From Chloroflexi bacterium UBA5189 (GTDB lineage Bacteria > Chloroflexota > Limnocylindria > Limnocylindrales > CSP1-4), in assembly GCA_002413045.1 (NCBI GenBank), contig DHWF01000031.1, forward strand, positions 213,589 through 276,234: DNA of 62,646 bases, read 5' to 3'. Shown here one piece after another: positions 42,953 to 50,785 of the stretch. The translations under genes and the position numbers were made by a program. How positions within the stretch are numbered: position 1 is the first letter of the stretch; each line of letters opens with the position of its first letter. Below the pieces are notes generated by a model. The model was given only the letters and a program-made list of their open reading frames with translations, was not told the DNA's origin and ran no database searches.

Positions 42953-43235
42953 CCTGTACATCTGCGACATCGTGGTCGCGGAGGCGCTATCGGGCGGATC
43001 GGAGATCGAACGCGGCGGCATCAACGCCCTGATGCGCGCGGTCGAGTACGTATCGATCCCACCAGAGGCAGCCGTCTGGGCCGGCACATCGAGACAGACT
43101 CGTCGCGCCATCGGCCCCCGATCGCTCGCTGATGCGCTCATCGGCGGTCTCGCCTGGTCGCTGCAGGCGATGGTGGTCACGCGGAATCCGGCGGACTTCG
43201 AGCGCCAGGGAGTGCCGGTTCTCGCCTACGAATAG
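42855..43235 (+). CDS. vapC: VapC-type PIN-domain toxin
   Basis: Ribonuclease toxin of 126 residues with a PIN domain. The acidic metal ligands are D6 (LLDTTLLID), E43 (VVAEALSG), D93 (SLADALIGG) and D114 (TRNPADF), all present, so it should be active. The GTG start at 42855 has a GGAGGAA stretch upstream. Encoded immediately after and within vapB. Confidence 0.88.
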   Translation: MRYLLDTTLLIDHAKGRPSAEALVRTLFENPNDLYICDIVVAEALSGGSEIERGGINALMRAVEYVSIPPEAAVWAGTSRQTRRAIGPRSLADALIGGLAWSLQAMVVTRNPADFERQGVPVLAYE

Positions 43236-43247
43236 GTCCTGACCCGC

Positions 43248-43253
43248 TAGTCT
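43248..43253 (+). promoter_or_regulatory. Leaderless-type -10 element of the GcvT-like gene
   Basis: TAGTCT, followed by six bases and ATG at 43260. Confidence 0.55.
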
Positions 43254-43259
43254 CCCGAG

Positions 43260-44465
43260 ATGAGCATCGGCAGCCCGTTCCACGCGCGGACCGCGCCGCT
43301 CAATCGGAAGCAGCAGTGGCGTGAGTGGTCCGGCTACTGGGCATCGTCCGCCTACGCCGACGCGCACGACATCGAGTACAACGCGATCCGCGAGGCGGCG
43401 GCGCTGATCGACGTCTCGCCGCTGTACAAGTACCGCGTCACGGGTCCGGACGCGCTCGCGCTCGTCGATCGAGTGGTCACCCGTGATGCCTCGATGATGG
43501 CCGTCGGGCAGGTCTACTACACGCCCTGGTGTGACGAGCACGGGATGGTCATCGATGACGGGACCGTCCACCGGGTCGCCGAGGACGAGTTCTTCTGGAC
43601 TGCCGCCGACCCGCAGTACCGCTGGCTCACCCTCAACGCCCGCGGCCTGACCGTCGGGATCGAGGATGTCACCGAGTCCCTCGCGGCCGTCGCGCTCCAG
43701 GGGCCGTTCGCCCGGGCGGTCCTCGAGGAGGCGACCGAGGAGCCGTTTGGCGACCTGCGCTACTTCAAGCGTCGGGCGTCGAAGCTGCTCGCGGGCGGCA
43801 TCGAGGTCGGCGTCTCGCGCACGGGCTACACGGGCGATCTCGGGTACGAGGTGTGGATCCCCGTGGAGCGCGCGGCCGAGGCGTGGGATGCGCTGATGGC
43901 CGCGGGTCGCGCGTACGGCATCCGACCCGCGGGCATGCTCGCGCTCGACGTCGTGCGGCTCGAGGCGGGCCTCGTCCTCCTCGAGGTCGACTACACGTCG
44001 GCGCGGCACGCGATCAACCCGGAGCAGAACTATTCCCCGTTCGAGCTCGGGATGGGCAAGCTCGTCGCGCTCGACAAGGCTTCGGACTTCGTGGGCCGCC
44101 TGGCACTCCGGCGAGAGCACGGACGGGGTGGGCCGGCCCGCCGGCTCGTCGGCGTGCAGCTGAGCTGGAACGACATCGAGCGCTCGTTCTCGCGCCACGG
44201 CCTGCCGCCGGCGATCTCGGCCTCGATCGACCGCGCCGCCGTGCCGGTCTACGCGCCGCGCGGCGACCGCCAGGTCGGCAAGCTGACGAGCCATGGCTGG
44301 AGCCCGATCCTCAAGCAGGCGATCGGCCTCGCCTCGGTCTCGCCGGCGTACGAGGCCCTCGGCTCGAAGCTGTCCGTCGAGTGGACGGTCGAGGGGCAGC
44401 GCGGCCGCGTCGACGCGACCGTGGTCCCGTTGCCGTTCCTCGACCTGCCGCGGAAGCGGGCCTGA
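43260..44465 (+). CDS. GcvT-family aminomethyltransferase-like protein
   Basis: Folate-binding protein of the glycine-cleavage T (aminomethyltransferase/YgfZ) superfamily, 401 residues. The superfamily segments are present: NAIREAAALIDVSPLYKYRVTGPDALALVDRVVTRD, VTESLAAVALQGPFARAVLEEA, the glycine loop GVSRTGYTGDLGYEVW, and GMLALDVVRLEAGLVLLEVDY. No gcvH or gcvP is adjacent, so it may be a demethylase/transferase of another methyl donor. The start is supported by TAGTCT six bases upstream. Confidence 0.88.
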   Translation: MSIGSPFHARTAPLNRKQQWREWSGYWASSAYADAHDIEYNAIREAAALIDVSPLYKYRVTGPDALALVDRVVTRDASMMAVGQVYYTPWCDEHGMVIDDGTVHRVAEDEFFWTAADPQYRWLTLNARGLTVGIEDVTESLAAVALQGPFARAVLEEATEEPFGDLRYFKRRASKLLAGGIEVGVSRTGYTGDLGYEVWIPVERAAEAWDALMAAGRAYGIRPAGMLALDVVRLEAGLVLLEVDYTSARHAINPEQNYSPFELGMGKLVALDKASDFVGRLALRREHGRGGPARRLVGVQLSWNDIERSFSRHGLPPAISASIDRAAVPVYAPRGDRQVGKLTSHGWSPILKQAIGLASVSPAYEALGSKLSVEWTVEGQRGRVDATVVPLPFLDLPRKRA

Positions 44466-44472
44466 GCCGGCG

Positions 44473-44823
44473 ATGGGCAGTTCGCGAGCCTGGCTCGGCC
44501 CCGTGCTGTCGCTCGTCGTCGCCGTCGTCGCCGGGATCGCCATCGCCTATGTCGACAGCCGGCCCGGCTGGGACTCGACCGGGATCACCGCCGGAGCCCT
44601 GGCGCTCGCGGCACTGATCGCGGTCCTCCTCGAAGGCTCCGGCCGCGCAGTCCGCGTCGCCGCGATTGCGGTCCTGGTCGGGATCTGGATCCCGATCTTC
44701 GAGATCGCGGCGCCCGGAACGAACGGACCGCTGCTCGCGTTCGTGTTCAGCGGCGTCGGCGCCTTCGTCGGCTGGGTCGTCGTTCGTGGGCTTGCCAAGC
44801 CCCCGCCGGAGGACGCCGCCTAG
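44473..44823 (+). CDS. Small membrane protein, function unknown
   Basis: A 116-residue protein with four predicted membrane helices (VLSLVVAVVAGIAIAYV, ITAGALALAALIAVLL, AVRVAAIAVLVGIWIPIF, LLAFVFSGVGAFVGWVVV). It follows the GcvT-like gene by 7 bases and is probably co-transcribed. No family recognised. Confidence 0.7.
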   Translation: MGSSRAWLGPVLSLVVAVVAGIAIAYVDSRPGWDSTGITAGALALAALIAVLLEGSGRAVRVAAIAVLVGIWIPIFEIAAPGTNGPLLAFVFSGVGAFVGWVVVRGLAKPPPEDAA

Positions 44824-44860
44824 GACCTTCGAGGGCCCAACAGCCACAGGCCGTTGCGCA

Positions 44861-44866
44861 TACTGT
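44861..44866 (+). promoter_or_regulatory. Leaderless-type -10 element of the FGLLP-motif gene
   Basis: TACTGT, followed by six bases and ATG at 44873. Confidence 0.55.
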
Positions 44867-44872
44867 CCCGCG

Positions 44873-46609
44873 ATGCGCGCCCCTCGACGAATCGCCCTCG
44901 GTGTCGCTGTGCTCGCGGCGCTCTCGGTCGTGCTGCCCGGGATCGTGCTCGCGGCCACTGTCGAGGACCTCGTCGCGCGCGCCAGCGATGCCAACGTCTA
45001 TGGCATGTCGTGCCGGCAACGCGCGACGGATTGGGACTGCACTCGAGCGGGGAACAACCTGACGCCCGCGTCGGAGGCAGTGATTGCGCCGATCTCCGGT
45101 CAGGAGGACACGCTGGCGACCCACGCCTACACGGGCGTCTCCCCGCTCGACTCGTTCAGCCAGGCGTGGATGGCGGATCTGCACCAGCTGGCATGCGGCG
45201 ACAAGGCGGGCGTGACCAAGTTTGTGAGCGACGTGGGTGCCTTGCAGGCCAAGGGCACGATCACTCGTGACGTTGGCACGTGTCACTTCACCGGTGGCTT
45301 CACCGGCCCGGCGACCGTCGCGCCCGCGGCGTATTCGATCCTTTCCACGTTCGTCCCGCCACCCCCGCCCACACCGAAACCGACCCCGAAGCCGACCCCC
45401 AAGCCCACGCCGAAGCCGACCCCGACGCCCGCTCCCACGGCATCGCCAACGCCGGCACCGACCGCGACGCCGATGCCGACGGCCACTCCCACCGCAGCGC
45501 CCTCGATCGGCCCGACCGCGACCCCGTTCGTCGAGGCAGTCGCCGCGTCGCCGGTCCCGACCGCCGCCGGCGGTGGCACGGGCGGCGGCGCCGGGGCGCC
45601 CCAACCCACCCCGCCGGAGTTCGAGCAATCGGTCCTGTCGCTGACGGACGTCAGCACCGACCCGACCGACATCGGCGGCAGCCTGCTGCTCGCGCTGCTG
45701 ATGCTCCTGATCATCGGGTTCGCCGGCGAGCTGTTCAACAACACCGTCGAGAACAACTACGACGAGATCTCGGGGTGGTTCAAGAAGGGTCCGCTCGGCC
45801 GGCTGCGGCGGGTGGGCGGCAGGCTCGCGGGTGAGGCACGGATCGGGCTGTTGCTGTTCCTGCTGCTGACCGCGCTCGTCAGCTCATTCGTCGACCCGCA
45901 CTTCGGGTTCGACCTGCGCTCGCTCGGGGAGTTCCTCGGGTTCCTCGTCGGGACGGTCGTCGTGCTCGCCAGCTTCAAGCTGCCACCGATGCTCGCACAC
46001 CGGCGCAAGACGGGTGACCTCGGGAAGCTGCGGCCGTTGCCGTGGGCGCTCGTGATCGCGGTGATGTTCGTGCTCGTGTCGCGGCTCGGGAACCTCCAGC
46101 CGGGGTACCTCTACGGGATCGTCCTCGGCGCGATCTTCGCGAAAGACGTGTCCGACAAGGAGGAGGGTCGCGAGACGTTCTACGGCTCGCTGTGGACGCT
46201 GGCCGCGGCGGCGCTCGCCTGGGTGGCACTCACGTGGCTCCGCGGCCTCGGCTACGACTCGCACAGCTTCTCGGTGACGCTACTTTCGACGGCGTTCGCC
46301 GCGACGCTGGTGTCCGGCCTCGAGGCGACGGCGTTCGGCCTGATGCCGCTCCGGTTCATGCCCGGCCACGCCGTCTACGAGTGGAACCGCCTCGGCTGGG
46401 CGCTGCTGTTCGGACTCAGCGTGTTCGCCTTTATCCATCTCCTGATCGGCCCGACGTCGGGCTACGTCTCGTCGCTGTCGCCGCAGGCGTTCGTGGCGGC
46501 GCTCGGCGTGTTCGCCGCGTTCGGCGCGGTCTCGATCGCGACGTGGGCGTACTTCCGCTTCCGCACTGCGTCCGCCGCGGAAGTCCTGGAGGAGCGCCTC
46601 GAGCGCTGA
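44873..46609 (+). CDS. FGLLP-motif membrane protein with Pro-Thr-Pro repeats
   Basis: A 578-residue membrane protein. It begins with a signal peptide (IALGVAVLAALSVVLPGIVLAA), then an extracytoplasmic domain of about 130 residues with several Cys (GMSCRQRATDWDCTRAG, LACGDK, GTCHFTGG). A long KPTPKPTPKP and TPTPAPTA stalk follows (about 165-235). The C-terminal part has eight or so helices and the FGLMPLRFMPG sequence, the motif that names the FGLLP-motif family. The ATG is preceded by TACTGT at six bases (leaderless). Function unknown; perhaps a scaffold or sensor of the envelope. Confidence 0.8.
   Translation: MRAPRRIALGVAVLAALSVVLPGIVLAATVEDLVARASDANVYGMSCRQRATDWDCTRAGNNLTPASEAVIAPISGQEDTLATHAYTGVSPLDSFSQAWMADLHQLACGDKAGVTKFVSDVGALQAKGTITRDVGTCHFTGGFTGPATVAPAAYSILSTFVPPPPPTPKPTPKPTPKPTPKPTPTPAPTASPTPAPTATPMPTATPTAAPSIGPTATPFVEAVAASPVPTAAGGGTGGGAGAPQPTPPEFEQSVLSLTDVSTDPTDIGGSLLLALLMLLIIGFAGELFNNTVENNYDEISGWFKKGPLGRLRRVGGRLAGEARIGLLLFLLLTALVSSFVDPHFGFDLRSLGEFLGFLVGTVVVLASFKLPPMLAHRRKTGDLGKLRPLPWALVIAVMFVLVSRLGNLQPGYLYGIVLGAIFAKDVSDKEEGRETFYGSLWTLAAAALAWVALTWLRGLGYDSHSFSVTLLSTAFAATLVSGLEATAFGLMPLRFMPGHAVYEWNRLGWALLFGLSVFAFIHLLIGPTSGYVSSLSPQAFVAALGVFAAFGAVSIATWAYFRFRTASAAEVLEERLER
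45364..45500 (+). repeat. Low-complexity Pro-Thr-Pro-Lys coding repeat
   Basis: Repeated nine- to twelve-base units (ACCCCGAAGCC variants) that encode PTPK and PTPA, inside the FGLLP-motif gene. A coding repeat, not a CRISPR. Confidence 0.8.
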
Positions 46610-46632
46610 CCGCTCGCCGGGCTCGCTTCGCC

Positions 46633-47016
46633 CTAGACGGCCGCCCAGGCGTCGACCTCGATCTTGAAGTCAGGGCTCGCGAGCGCCGCGACGTAGACGA
46701 GGGTGCTGCACGAAACGTGCGCGCCGAGGAGCTCGTCGAGGACCGCCCGCCGACCGGCCGGGTCGAGCGGACCGACTGCATAGGTCGTGATCTTCGTGAG
46801 CGCATCGACGCCCAGGCCGGCGGCCTCGAGGTTGTGCAACACGTTCTCGACCGCGACGCGGAGCTGATCAACCGGGTCGGGTGGCGTCGTGCCGTCCGGG
46901 TTCGTGCCGACCTGGCCGGAGATGAACAGCAGGCGGCTCGGGTTCGACACCTCGATCTGGTGGACGTACCGGCCCGCCGGCGTGTGGATCGACTCGGGGT
47001 TGCGGGCGGTGTTCAT
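46633..47016 (-). CDS. RidA-family protein
   Basis: Member of the Rid (YjgF/YER057c/UK114) family, 127 residues, which removes reactive imine/enamine intermediates. Typical spots are FISGQVGTNPDG, QLRVAVENVLHNLEAAGLGVDALTKITTYAV and STLVYVAALASPDFKIEVDAWA. The usual active-site Arg near the C-terminal half is not obvious, so it may belong to a non-RidA subgroup. ATG 47016 has GGAGG eight bases upstream. It shares a divergent promoter region with DinB. Confidence 0.88.
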   Translation of the reverse strand: MNTARNPESIHTPAGRYVHQIEVSNPSRLLFISGQVGTNPDGTTPPDPVDQLRVAVENVLHNLEAAGLGVDALTKITTYAVGPLDPAGRRAVLDELLGAHVSCSTLVYVAALASPDFKIEVDAWAAV

Positions 47017-47053
47017 TAGGCGGGCCTCCAGTCCGTTGCGGTCGTGCGGCCAG

Positions 47054-47059
47054 TATCGT
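47054..47059 (+). promoter_or_regulatory. Leaderless-type -10 element of the DinB gene
   Basis: TATCGT, followed by six bases and ATG at 47066. Its complement overlaps GATACT, a possible -10 for the divergent RidA gene. Confidence 0.5.
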
Positions 47060-47065
47060 GGAGCG

Positions 47066-47557
47066 ATGTCGATTCGACCCGCGTACAGCAATTGGCCGCG
47101 CTACAACCGGGCGATCCGCGACGTGGTCGCGGGGCTGTCCGCCGAGCAGCTCGCGCTCCGACCATCGGCGGAACGCTGGCCGATCTGGGCCACCATCGGC
47201 CACCTCGCCTGCCAGCGCGTCTTCTGGCTGTGCGACTTCGCCGGCGAGCCGGGCGCCGCCACGTCGCCGTTCCCGAACGCGGGCTTCGACTGTCCCGGCG
47301 ACGACGATCTCGAGCACGTCTGGTCGGCCGACGCGCTCGCCGCGGCGCTCGATTCGACCTTCGAGATCGTCGATGGCTGCCTCGATCGTTGGACGCTCGA
47401 GATGCTCGGCGAGGAGATCGCTCCGTCCGGCGACGGACGTGTCTACTCGCGCGGCTCGATCCTCCAGCGCGTCTTCGCCCACGACATCTCGCACGCCGCG
47501 GAGCTCAACGAGGTCCTCGGCCGGGAGGGCCTGCGCCAGATCGATTTCTGGGACTAG
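47066..47557 (+). CDS. DinB-like four-helix protein
   Basis: A 163-residue DinB/YfiT-type protein with the metal-site pattern: ATIGHLACQRVFW (first His about 51) and VFAHDISHAAELNEVLG (last two His about 141 and 145). The family includes thiol transferases and metal-dependent isomerases; substrate unknown. Start given by TATCGT six bases upstream. Confidence 0.85.
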   Translation: MSIRPAYSNWPRYNRAIRDVVAGLSAEQLALRPSAERWPIWATIGHLACQRVFWLCDFAGEPGAATSPFPNAGFDCPGDDDLEHVWSADALAAALDSTFEIVDGCLDRWTLEMLGEEIAPSGDGRVYSRGSILQRVFAHDISHAAELNEVLGREGLRQIDFWD

Positions 47558-48132
47558 GGGCTCGCGGCCACCTGGAGGTCGAGGGTGGCGTGTGTCGCGC
47601 CGAGGCTCAGATCGACACGCCAGCAGCCCGGACTTGGCACGTCGATCGACGACGGGTAGTTGCCACCGTTGGCGACCGCGTAGCCGATCGTCGAGACGAT
47701 GTCCGGCGCGGACGCGCCCAGCGGGTGCACGTCGATGGTGACGTTCCCCGGTTGCGGCTCGCCGTGGTAGATCCAGAGGACCTTGGTCGGTTGGTTTGGC
47801 CCGGCGATCTCGATCAGGTTCGGTGGGGCGTGGAAAAAGTACGCGACCACGCCGGCGCTCGCGGGCGTCGCGGCTGCCCAGGCGTTACCCGCGAGGCCGA
47901 GCTCCGCGTCCGGGCCCGAGTCGGCGAAGACCTTAGTGTCGCCGCAGCCGCCGGCAACCGGCGTGGGCGAAGCAAGTGGCGTTCCGGGCGTATCGGCCGG
48001 GGGCGAGGGCCCGGGCGGCGACTGCGTCATCGGTGGCGCGGAAGGCGCGGCCGTCGGCGACGGTTGGCAGGCGACGAGCAGCAGGCCCAGCAGCGGCAGC
48101 AGCGCGACGGCGCGGTTCATGGGTCGGCTCAT
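47554..48132 (-). CDS. Lipoprotein, function unknown
   Basis: About 192 residues with a lipoprotein signal ending LLLVAC. A Pro/Ser/Thr-rich linker is followed by a beta-rich domain of about 125 residues (GGCGDTKVFADSGPDAELG, KVLWIYHGEPQPGNVTIDV, PGCWRVDLSLGATHATLDLQV) with two or three cysteines. Start is either ATG 48132 or ATG 48120. Convergent stop shared with DinB (CTAG). Confidence 0.75.
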   Translation of the reverse strand: MSRPMNRAVALLPLLGLLLVACQPSPTAAPSAPPMTQSPPGPSPPADTPGTPLASPTPVAGGCGDTKVFADSGPDAELGLAGNAWAAATPASAGVVAYFFHAPPNLIEIAGPNQPTKVLWIYHGEPQPGNVTIDVHPLGASAPDIVSTIGYAVANGGNYPSSIDVPSPGCWRVDLSLGATHATLDLQVAASP

Positions 48133-48170
48133 CGGCGTCCGGAAGGGCCGTCGATGGGTCGGCGCCGCGC

Positions 48171-48509
48171 TCACGGAACCGTCAGCGTGGTCGTTGCACA
48201 GACCGGCGCCGGCCAGGTCGCAAGCGCATGGCCGTCGTCGGCCAACGCGCGGATATCGCCAACCGTGCACCGGTCTCGCGTCAACCCAGCGCCGTCGGAT
48301 AGCTGGCTCCCATCGAGGAGTCGGATCGTCTCGCCGGGCGCGGCGGTCGTGACGAGCGGGAAGCTTCCGCCGTCGACGGTCGTGATCTCGAAATGGAGCG
48401 TGTAGGCCGAGTCGTTCGTTACGAGGATGGCATCGGTGATGTGGCTATCGACGCATCCTGCGCCGATGCCGGCCAGGAGGAGTCCCCCGACGATACACGC
48501 CTTGTTCAT
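48171..48509 (-). CDS. Small lipoprotein, function unknown
   Basis: A 112-residue protein with lipobox GIGAGC (C19). The mature part is short and beta-like (AILVTNDSAYTLHFEITTVDGGSFPLVTTAAPGETIRLL), reminiscent of small Ig-like modules, ending TLTVP. It contains two further cysteines that could pair. It lies just upstream of the other lipoprotein gene on the same strand and may be co-transcribed with it. Confidence 0.7.
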   Translation of the reverse strand: MNKACIVGGLLLAGIGAGCVDSHITDAILVTNDSAYTLHFEITTVDGGSFPLVTTAAPGETIRLLDGSQLSDGAGLTRDRCTVGDIRALADDGHALATWPAPVCATTTLTVP

Positions 48510-48512
48510 CGG

Positions 48513-49652
48513 TCAACGGGATGCGATCGGTCGGCCGACGAACGCACCCAGCTTGCCCAGCGCCTCGGGCAGGTCGGTCCGGCCGAGGCCGATGCGGAAG
48601 TGAGAATCGCCGCTCCCGAAGGTGGTCGACGGGAGGAGCAGCACGCCCGTCGCCTCGACGAGCCGCGCCGCGAATGCGTCGGCCGATGCGCCGGCCGCAC
48701 CGCCAGGGACCAAGCGCGGAAACCCCGTCGAGCCGCCGCGCGGTCGAACCCAGCTGAACGTCTCGGCGTTCTCCGCGAAGAACGCATCGAGCACCGCGAG
48801 GTTCGCCGCCACGATCTCGCGACTCCGCGCGAGCACCCGCTCGTGCGCGCGCAGGCCGATGAGCGCGAGGACCTCCGACGGCGCCGACGAGCAGATCGTC
48901 GTGTAGTCCTTCATGCGGGCGCATCGATCGAGCACCGCGCGGTCGCGCGTCGCCAGCCAGCCGATGCGCAGCCCGGCCATCGCGAAGGACTTCGACATCA
49001 CCCCGATCGAGACGGCGCGCTCATCGAGATCGGCACCGGCCGGTAGCGTCGACGCCCCCTCATGCTCGAGGAACCGGTACACCTCGTCGGCGACGAGGCG
49101 GATGCCCGCGGAGGCGCATTCGGAGGCGAGACGGCGCCACTCCCCCTCCGTGGGCAGCATCCCGGTCGGGTTGTGCGGCGCGTTCACGACGACCATCCGC
49201 GTCTCGGGCTTGAACGAGCGGATCAGCCGATCGACGTCAAGCGACCAGCGATCCTCCTCGCGCAGCACGTGCAGGCTGACGTGCGCTCCGGTCGATCGCG
49301 CGACCTCGTACAGCGACTGGTAGCCGGGCCACGTGACGATCACGTGGTTGCCTTCCTGCAGCGAGGTCGACATGAGGCAGAAGATCGCCTCCTCGGCGCC
49401 CGCGAACACGAGCACGTCGTCCGGACCGATGGAGTCGTAGAGCGTCGCGATCTCCAGGCGCAGCAGCGGGTGCCCGGTCGACTCCGTGTAGCCGAGCTTG
49501 AGCCCGGACCACATCGCGGCGGTCTCCTCGTCGGCGAGCGCGAGCAGCTCGGCCATCGAACAACCCTCGACGTCGCTCGCGCACAGCACGTGCTTGACCG
49601 CGAACTCCCACCGGGCGAAGTACCGCTCGAGCGCGAAGTCGGCGATGCGCAT
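48513..49652 (-). CDS. Class I/II PLP aminotransferase
   Basis: Aspartate-aminotransferase fold enzyme of 379 residues. It shows NAPHNPTGMLPTEGEWRRL, VADEVYRFLEHEG, the PLP lysine in GVMSKSFAMAGLRIGWLATRD, and FRIGLGR at the C-terminus. It begins directly with MRIADFALERYFARWEF, without the usual N-terminal arm. Substrate not deducible. The promoter region, shared with the divergent arginase-family gene, contains two matched dyads. Confidence 0.92.
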   Translation of the reverse strand: MRIADFALERYFARWEFAVKHVLCASDVEGCSMAELLALADEETAAMWSGLKLGYTESTGHPLLRLEIATLYDSIGPDDVLVFAGAEEAIFCLMSTSLQEGNHVIVTWPGYQSLYEVARSTGAHVSLHVLREEDRWSLDVDRLIRSFKPETRMVVVNAPHNPTGMLPTEGEWRRLASECASAGIRLVADEVYRFLEHEGASTLPAGADLDERAVSIGVMSKSFAMAGLRIGWLATRDRAVLDRCARMKDYTTICSSAPSEVLALIGLRAHERVLARSREIVAANLAVLDAFFAENAETFSWVRPRGGSTGFPRLVPGGAAGASADAFAARLVEATGVLLLPSTTFGSGDSHFRIGLGRTDLPEALGKLGAFVGRPIASR

Positions 49653-49715
49653 CCGCGGATGATGCGCCGCTGTGCACCAGCGGTCGCGGGTTCCCGCGCT
49701 GCGGGCCGGATTCGC

Positions 49716-49739
49716 GATGGTTCGACGCATACCGAACCA
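49716..49739. promoter_or_regulatory. Operator-like dyad 1
   Basis: TGGTTCG (49718-49724) and CGAACCA (49733-49739), perfect seven-base arms with an eight-base spacer. Same half-sites and spacing as dyad 2, 49 bases away. Confidence 0.6.
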
Positions 49740-49764
49740 ATTGTTCTCGGATGGCGCCACACCG

Positions 49765-49790
49765 GATGGTTCGGCTTCACTCGAACCATC
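49765..49790. promoter_or_regulatory. Operator-like dyad 2
   Basis: GATGGTTCG (49765-49773) and CGAACCATC (49782-49790), perfect nine-base arms with an eight-base spacer, between the aminotransferase and arginase-family starts. Confidence 0.6.
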
Positions 49791-49849
49791 TGCAAATCGG
49801 GCCAGGCGGCGAGGTGCCACGGGCGCTCCCGCACGATTACCCTTCGAAC

Positions 49850-50785
49850 GTGACCCCCGGCGCGCCACCCAGCTCCCAGATCGCGATCGTCGGCTCGCCG
49901 ACGGCGCTCGGCGGCCATTTCGCGGGCATGGAGCGCGGCCCGGCCGACCTCCGCGGCGCAGGCCTGATCGACCGCCTGCGATCTCGACCCAGCCTCACCG
50001 GCGCAATCTTCGTCGATCACGGCGACGCCCCGAACGACCCAGGCTGGGCGCCCGATCCCGACCCCGTCATGAAGAACCGCCAGCTCATCATCGACTACCT
50101 GGCCGGGCTCTCAGCGCACGTTGGCAGCGCCCTCGCGACTGTCCCCGCGCCGCGACTCCTGATGCTCGGCGGCGACTGCACGACGCATTCGGGGACGATG
50201 GCGGCGCTCAAGCGCGCGACGCCCGGCGCCCGACTCGCCATCGCCTGGTTCGATGCCCATGGCGACTTCAACATCCCGGCGACCACGCCGTCGGGCAACG
50301 TCTGGGGGATGCCGTTCGCGATGCTGTGCGGCCACGGCGACCCGGGCCTCGTCGCCGCGTGCGACGGCCCGACGGTCCGCGAGGAGGACGCCGCGCTCCT
50401 CGGCGCGCAGGTCCTCGACGAGCAGGAATCGCGGATGCTCGCGGCGTCGCCCGCCGCCCAGTTCGGCTCCGGGATGCTCGGTGGCTCCGCCGGCCTTGCC
50501 GCCCTCGAGGGCTGGGCGCGGGCGGTCGGCGAGCGCTGCGACGGCCTCTATATCGCGTTCGATCTGGACGCCATCGATGCGTCCGAGGGCATCTGCGTCG
50601 CGATGCCCGAGCCGGACGGCCTGTCGGTCGAGACCGCGGTCGCGGCGCTGGGAATCTTCGCCGCGACGAACCGCGTCGTCGGCTTCGGCCCGACGGCGAC
50701 GATGCGGCGGCTGGACGTCGATGACGCCACCTTCGACCGGCACGTCGACATCGTCGCGAAGCTCACGGAGGCAGCGCTCGGATGA
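49850..50785 (+). CDS. Arginase/agmatinase-family ureohydrolase
   Basis: Binuclear-metal hydrolase of about 311 residues. The metal motifs are complete: GGDCTTHSGT (for GGDHS), DAHGDFN, and DLDAID, with SGNVWGMPFAML between. In canonical arginase/agmatinase the first motif is GGDHS; here it is GGDC, so one metal ligand may be Cys, as in some formiminoglutamase-like or uncharacterised members. The start is uncertain; I use GTG 49850, because an in-frame ATG 49751 lies inside the operator region. Its stop overlaps the hydrolase start. Confidence 0.85.
   Translation: MTPGAPPSSQIAIVGSPTALGGHFAGMERGPADLRGAGLIDRLRSRPSLTGAIFVDHGDAPNDPGWAPDPDPVMKNRQLIIDYLAGLSAHVGSALATVPAPRLLMLGGDCTTHSGTMAALKRATPGARLAIAWFDAHGDFNIPATTPSGNVWGMPFAMLCGHGDPGLVAACDGPTVREEDAALLGAQVLDEQESRMLAASPAAQFGSGMLGGSAGLAALEGWARAVGERCDGLYIAFDLDAIDASEGICVAMPEPDGLSVETAVAALGIFAATNRVVGFGPTATMRRLDVDDATFDRHVDIVAKLTEAALG

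Noticed and set aside
45364..45500. Short tandem DNA repeats resembling a CRISPR or satellite
   Set aside because: They are in frame and encode a Pro-Thr-Pro-Lys stalk, with no spacers.
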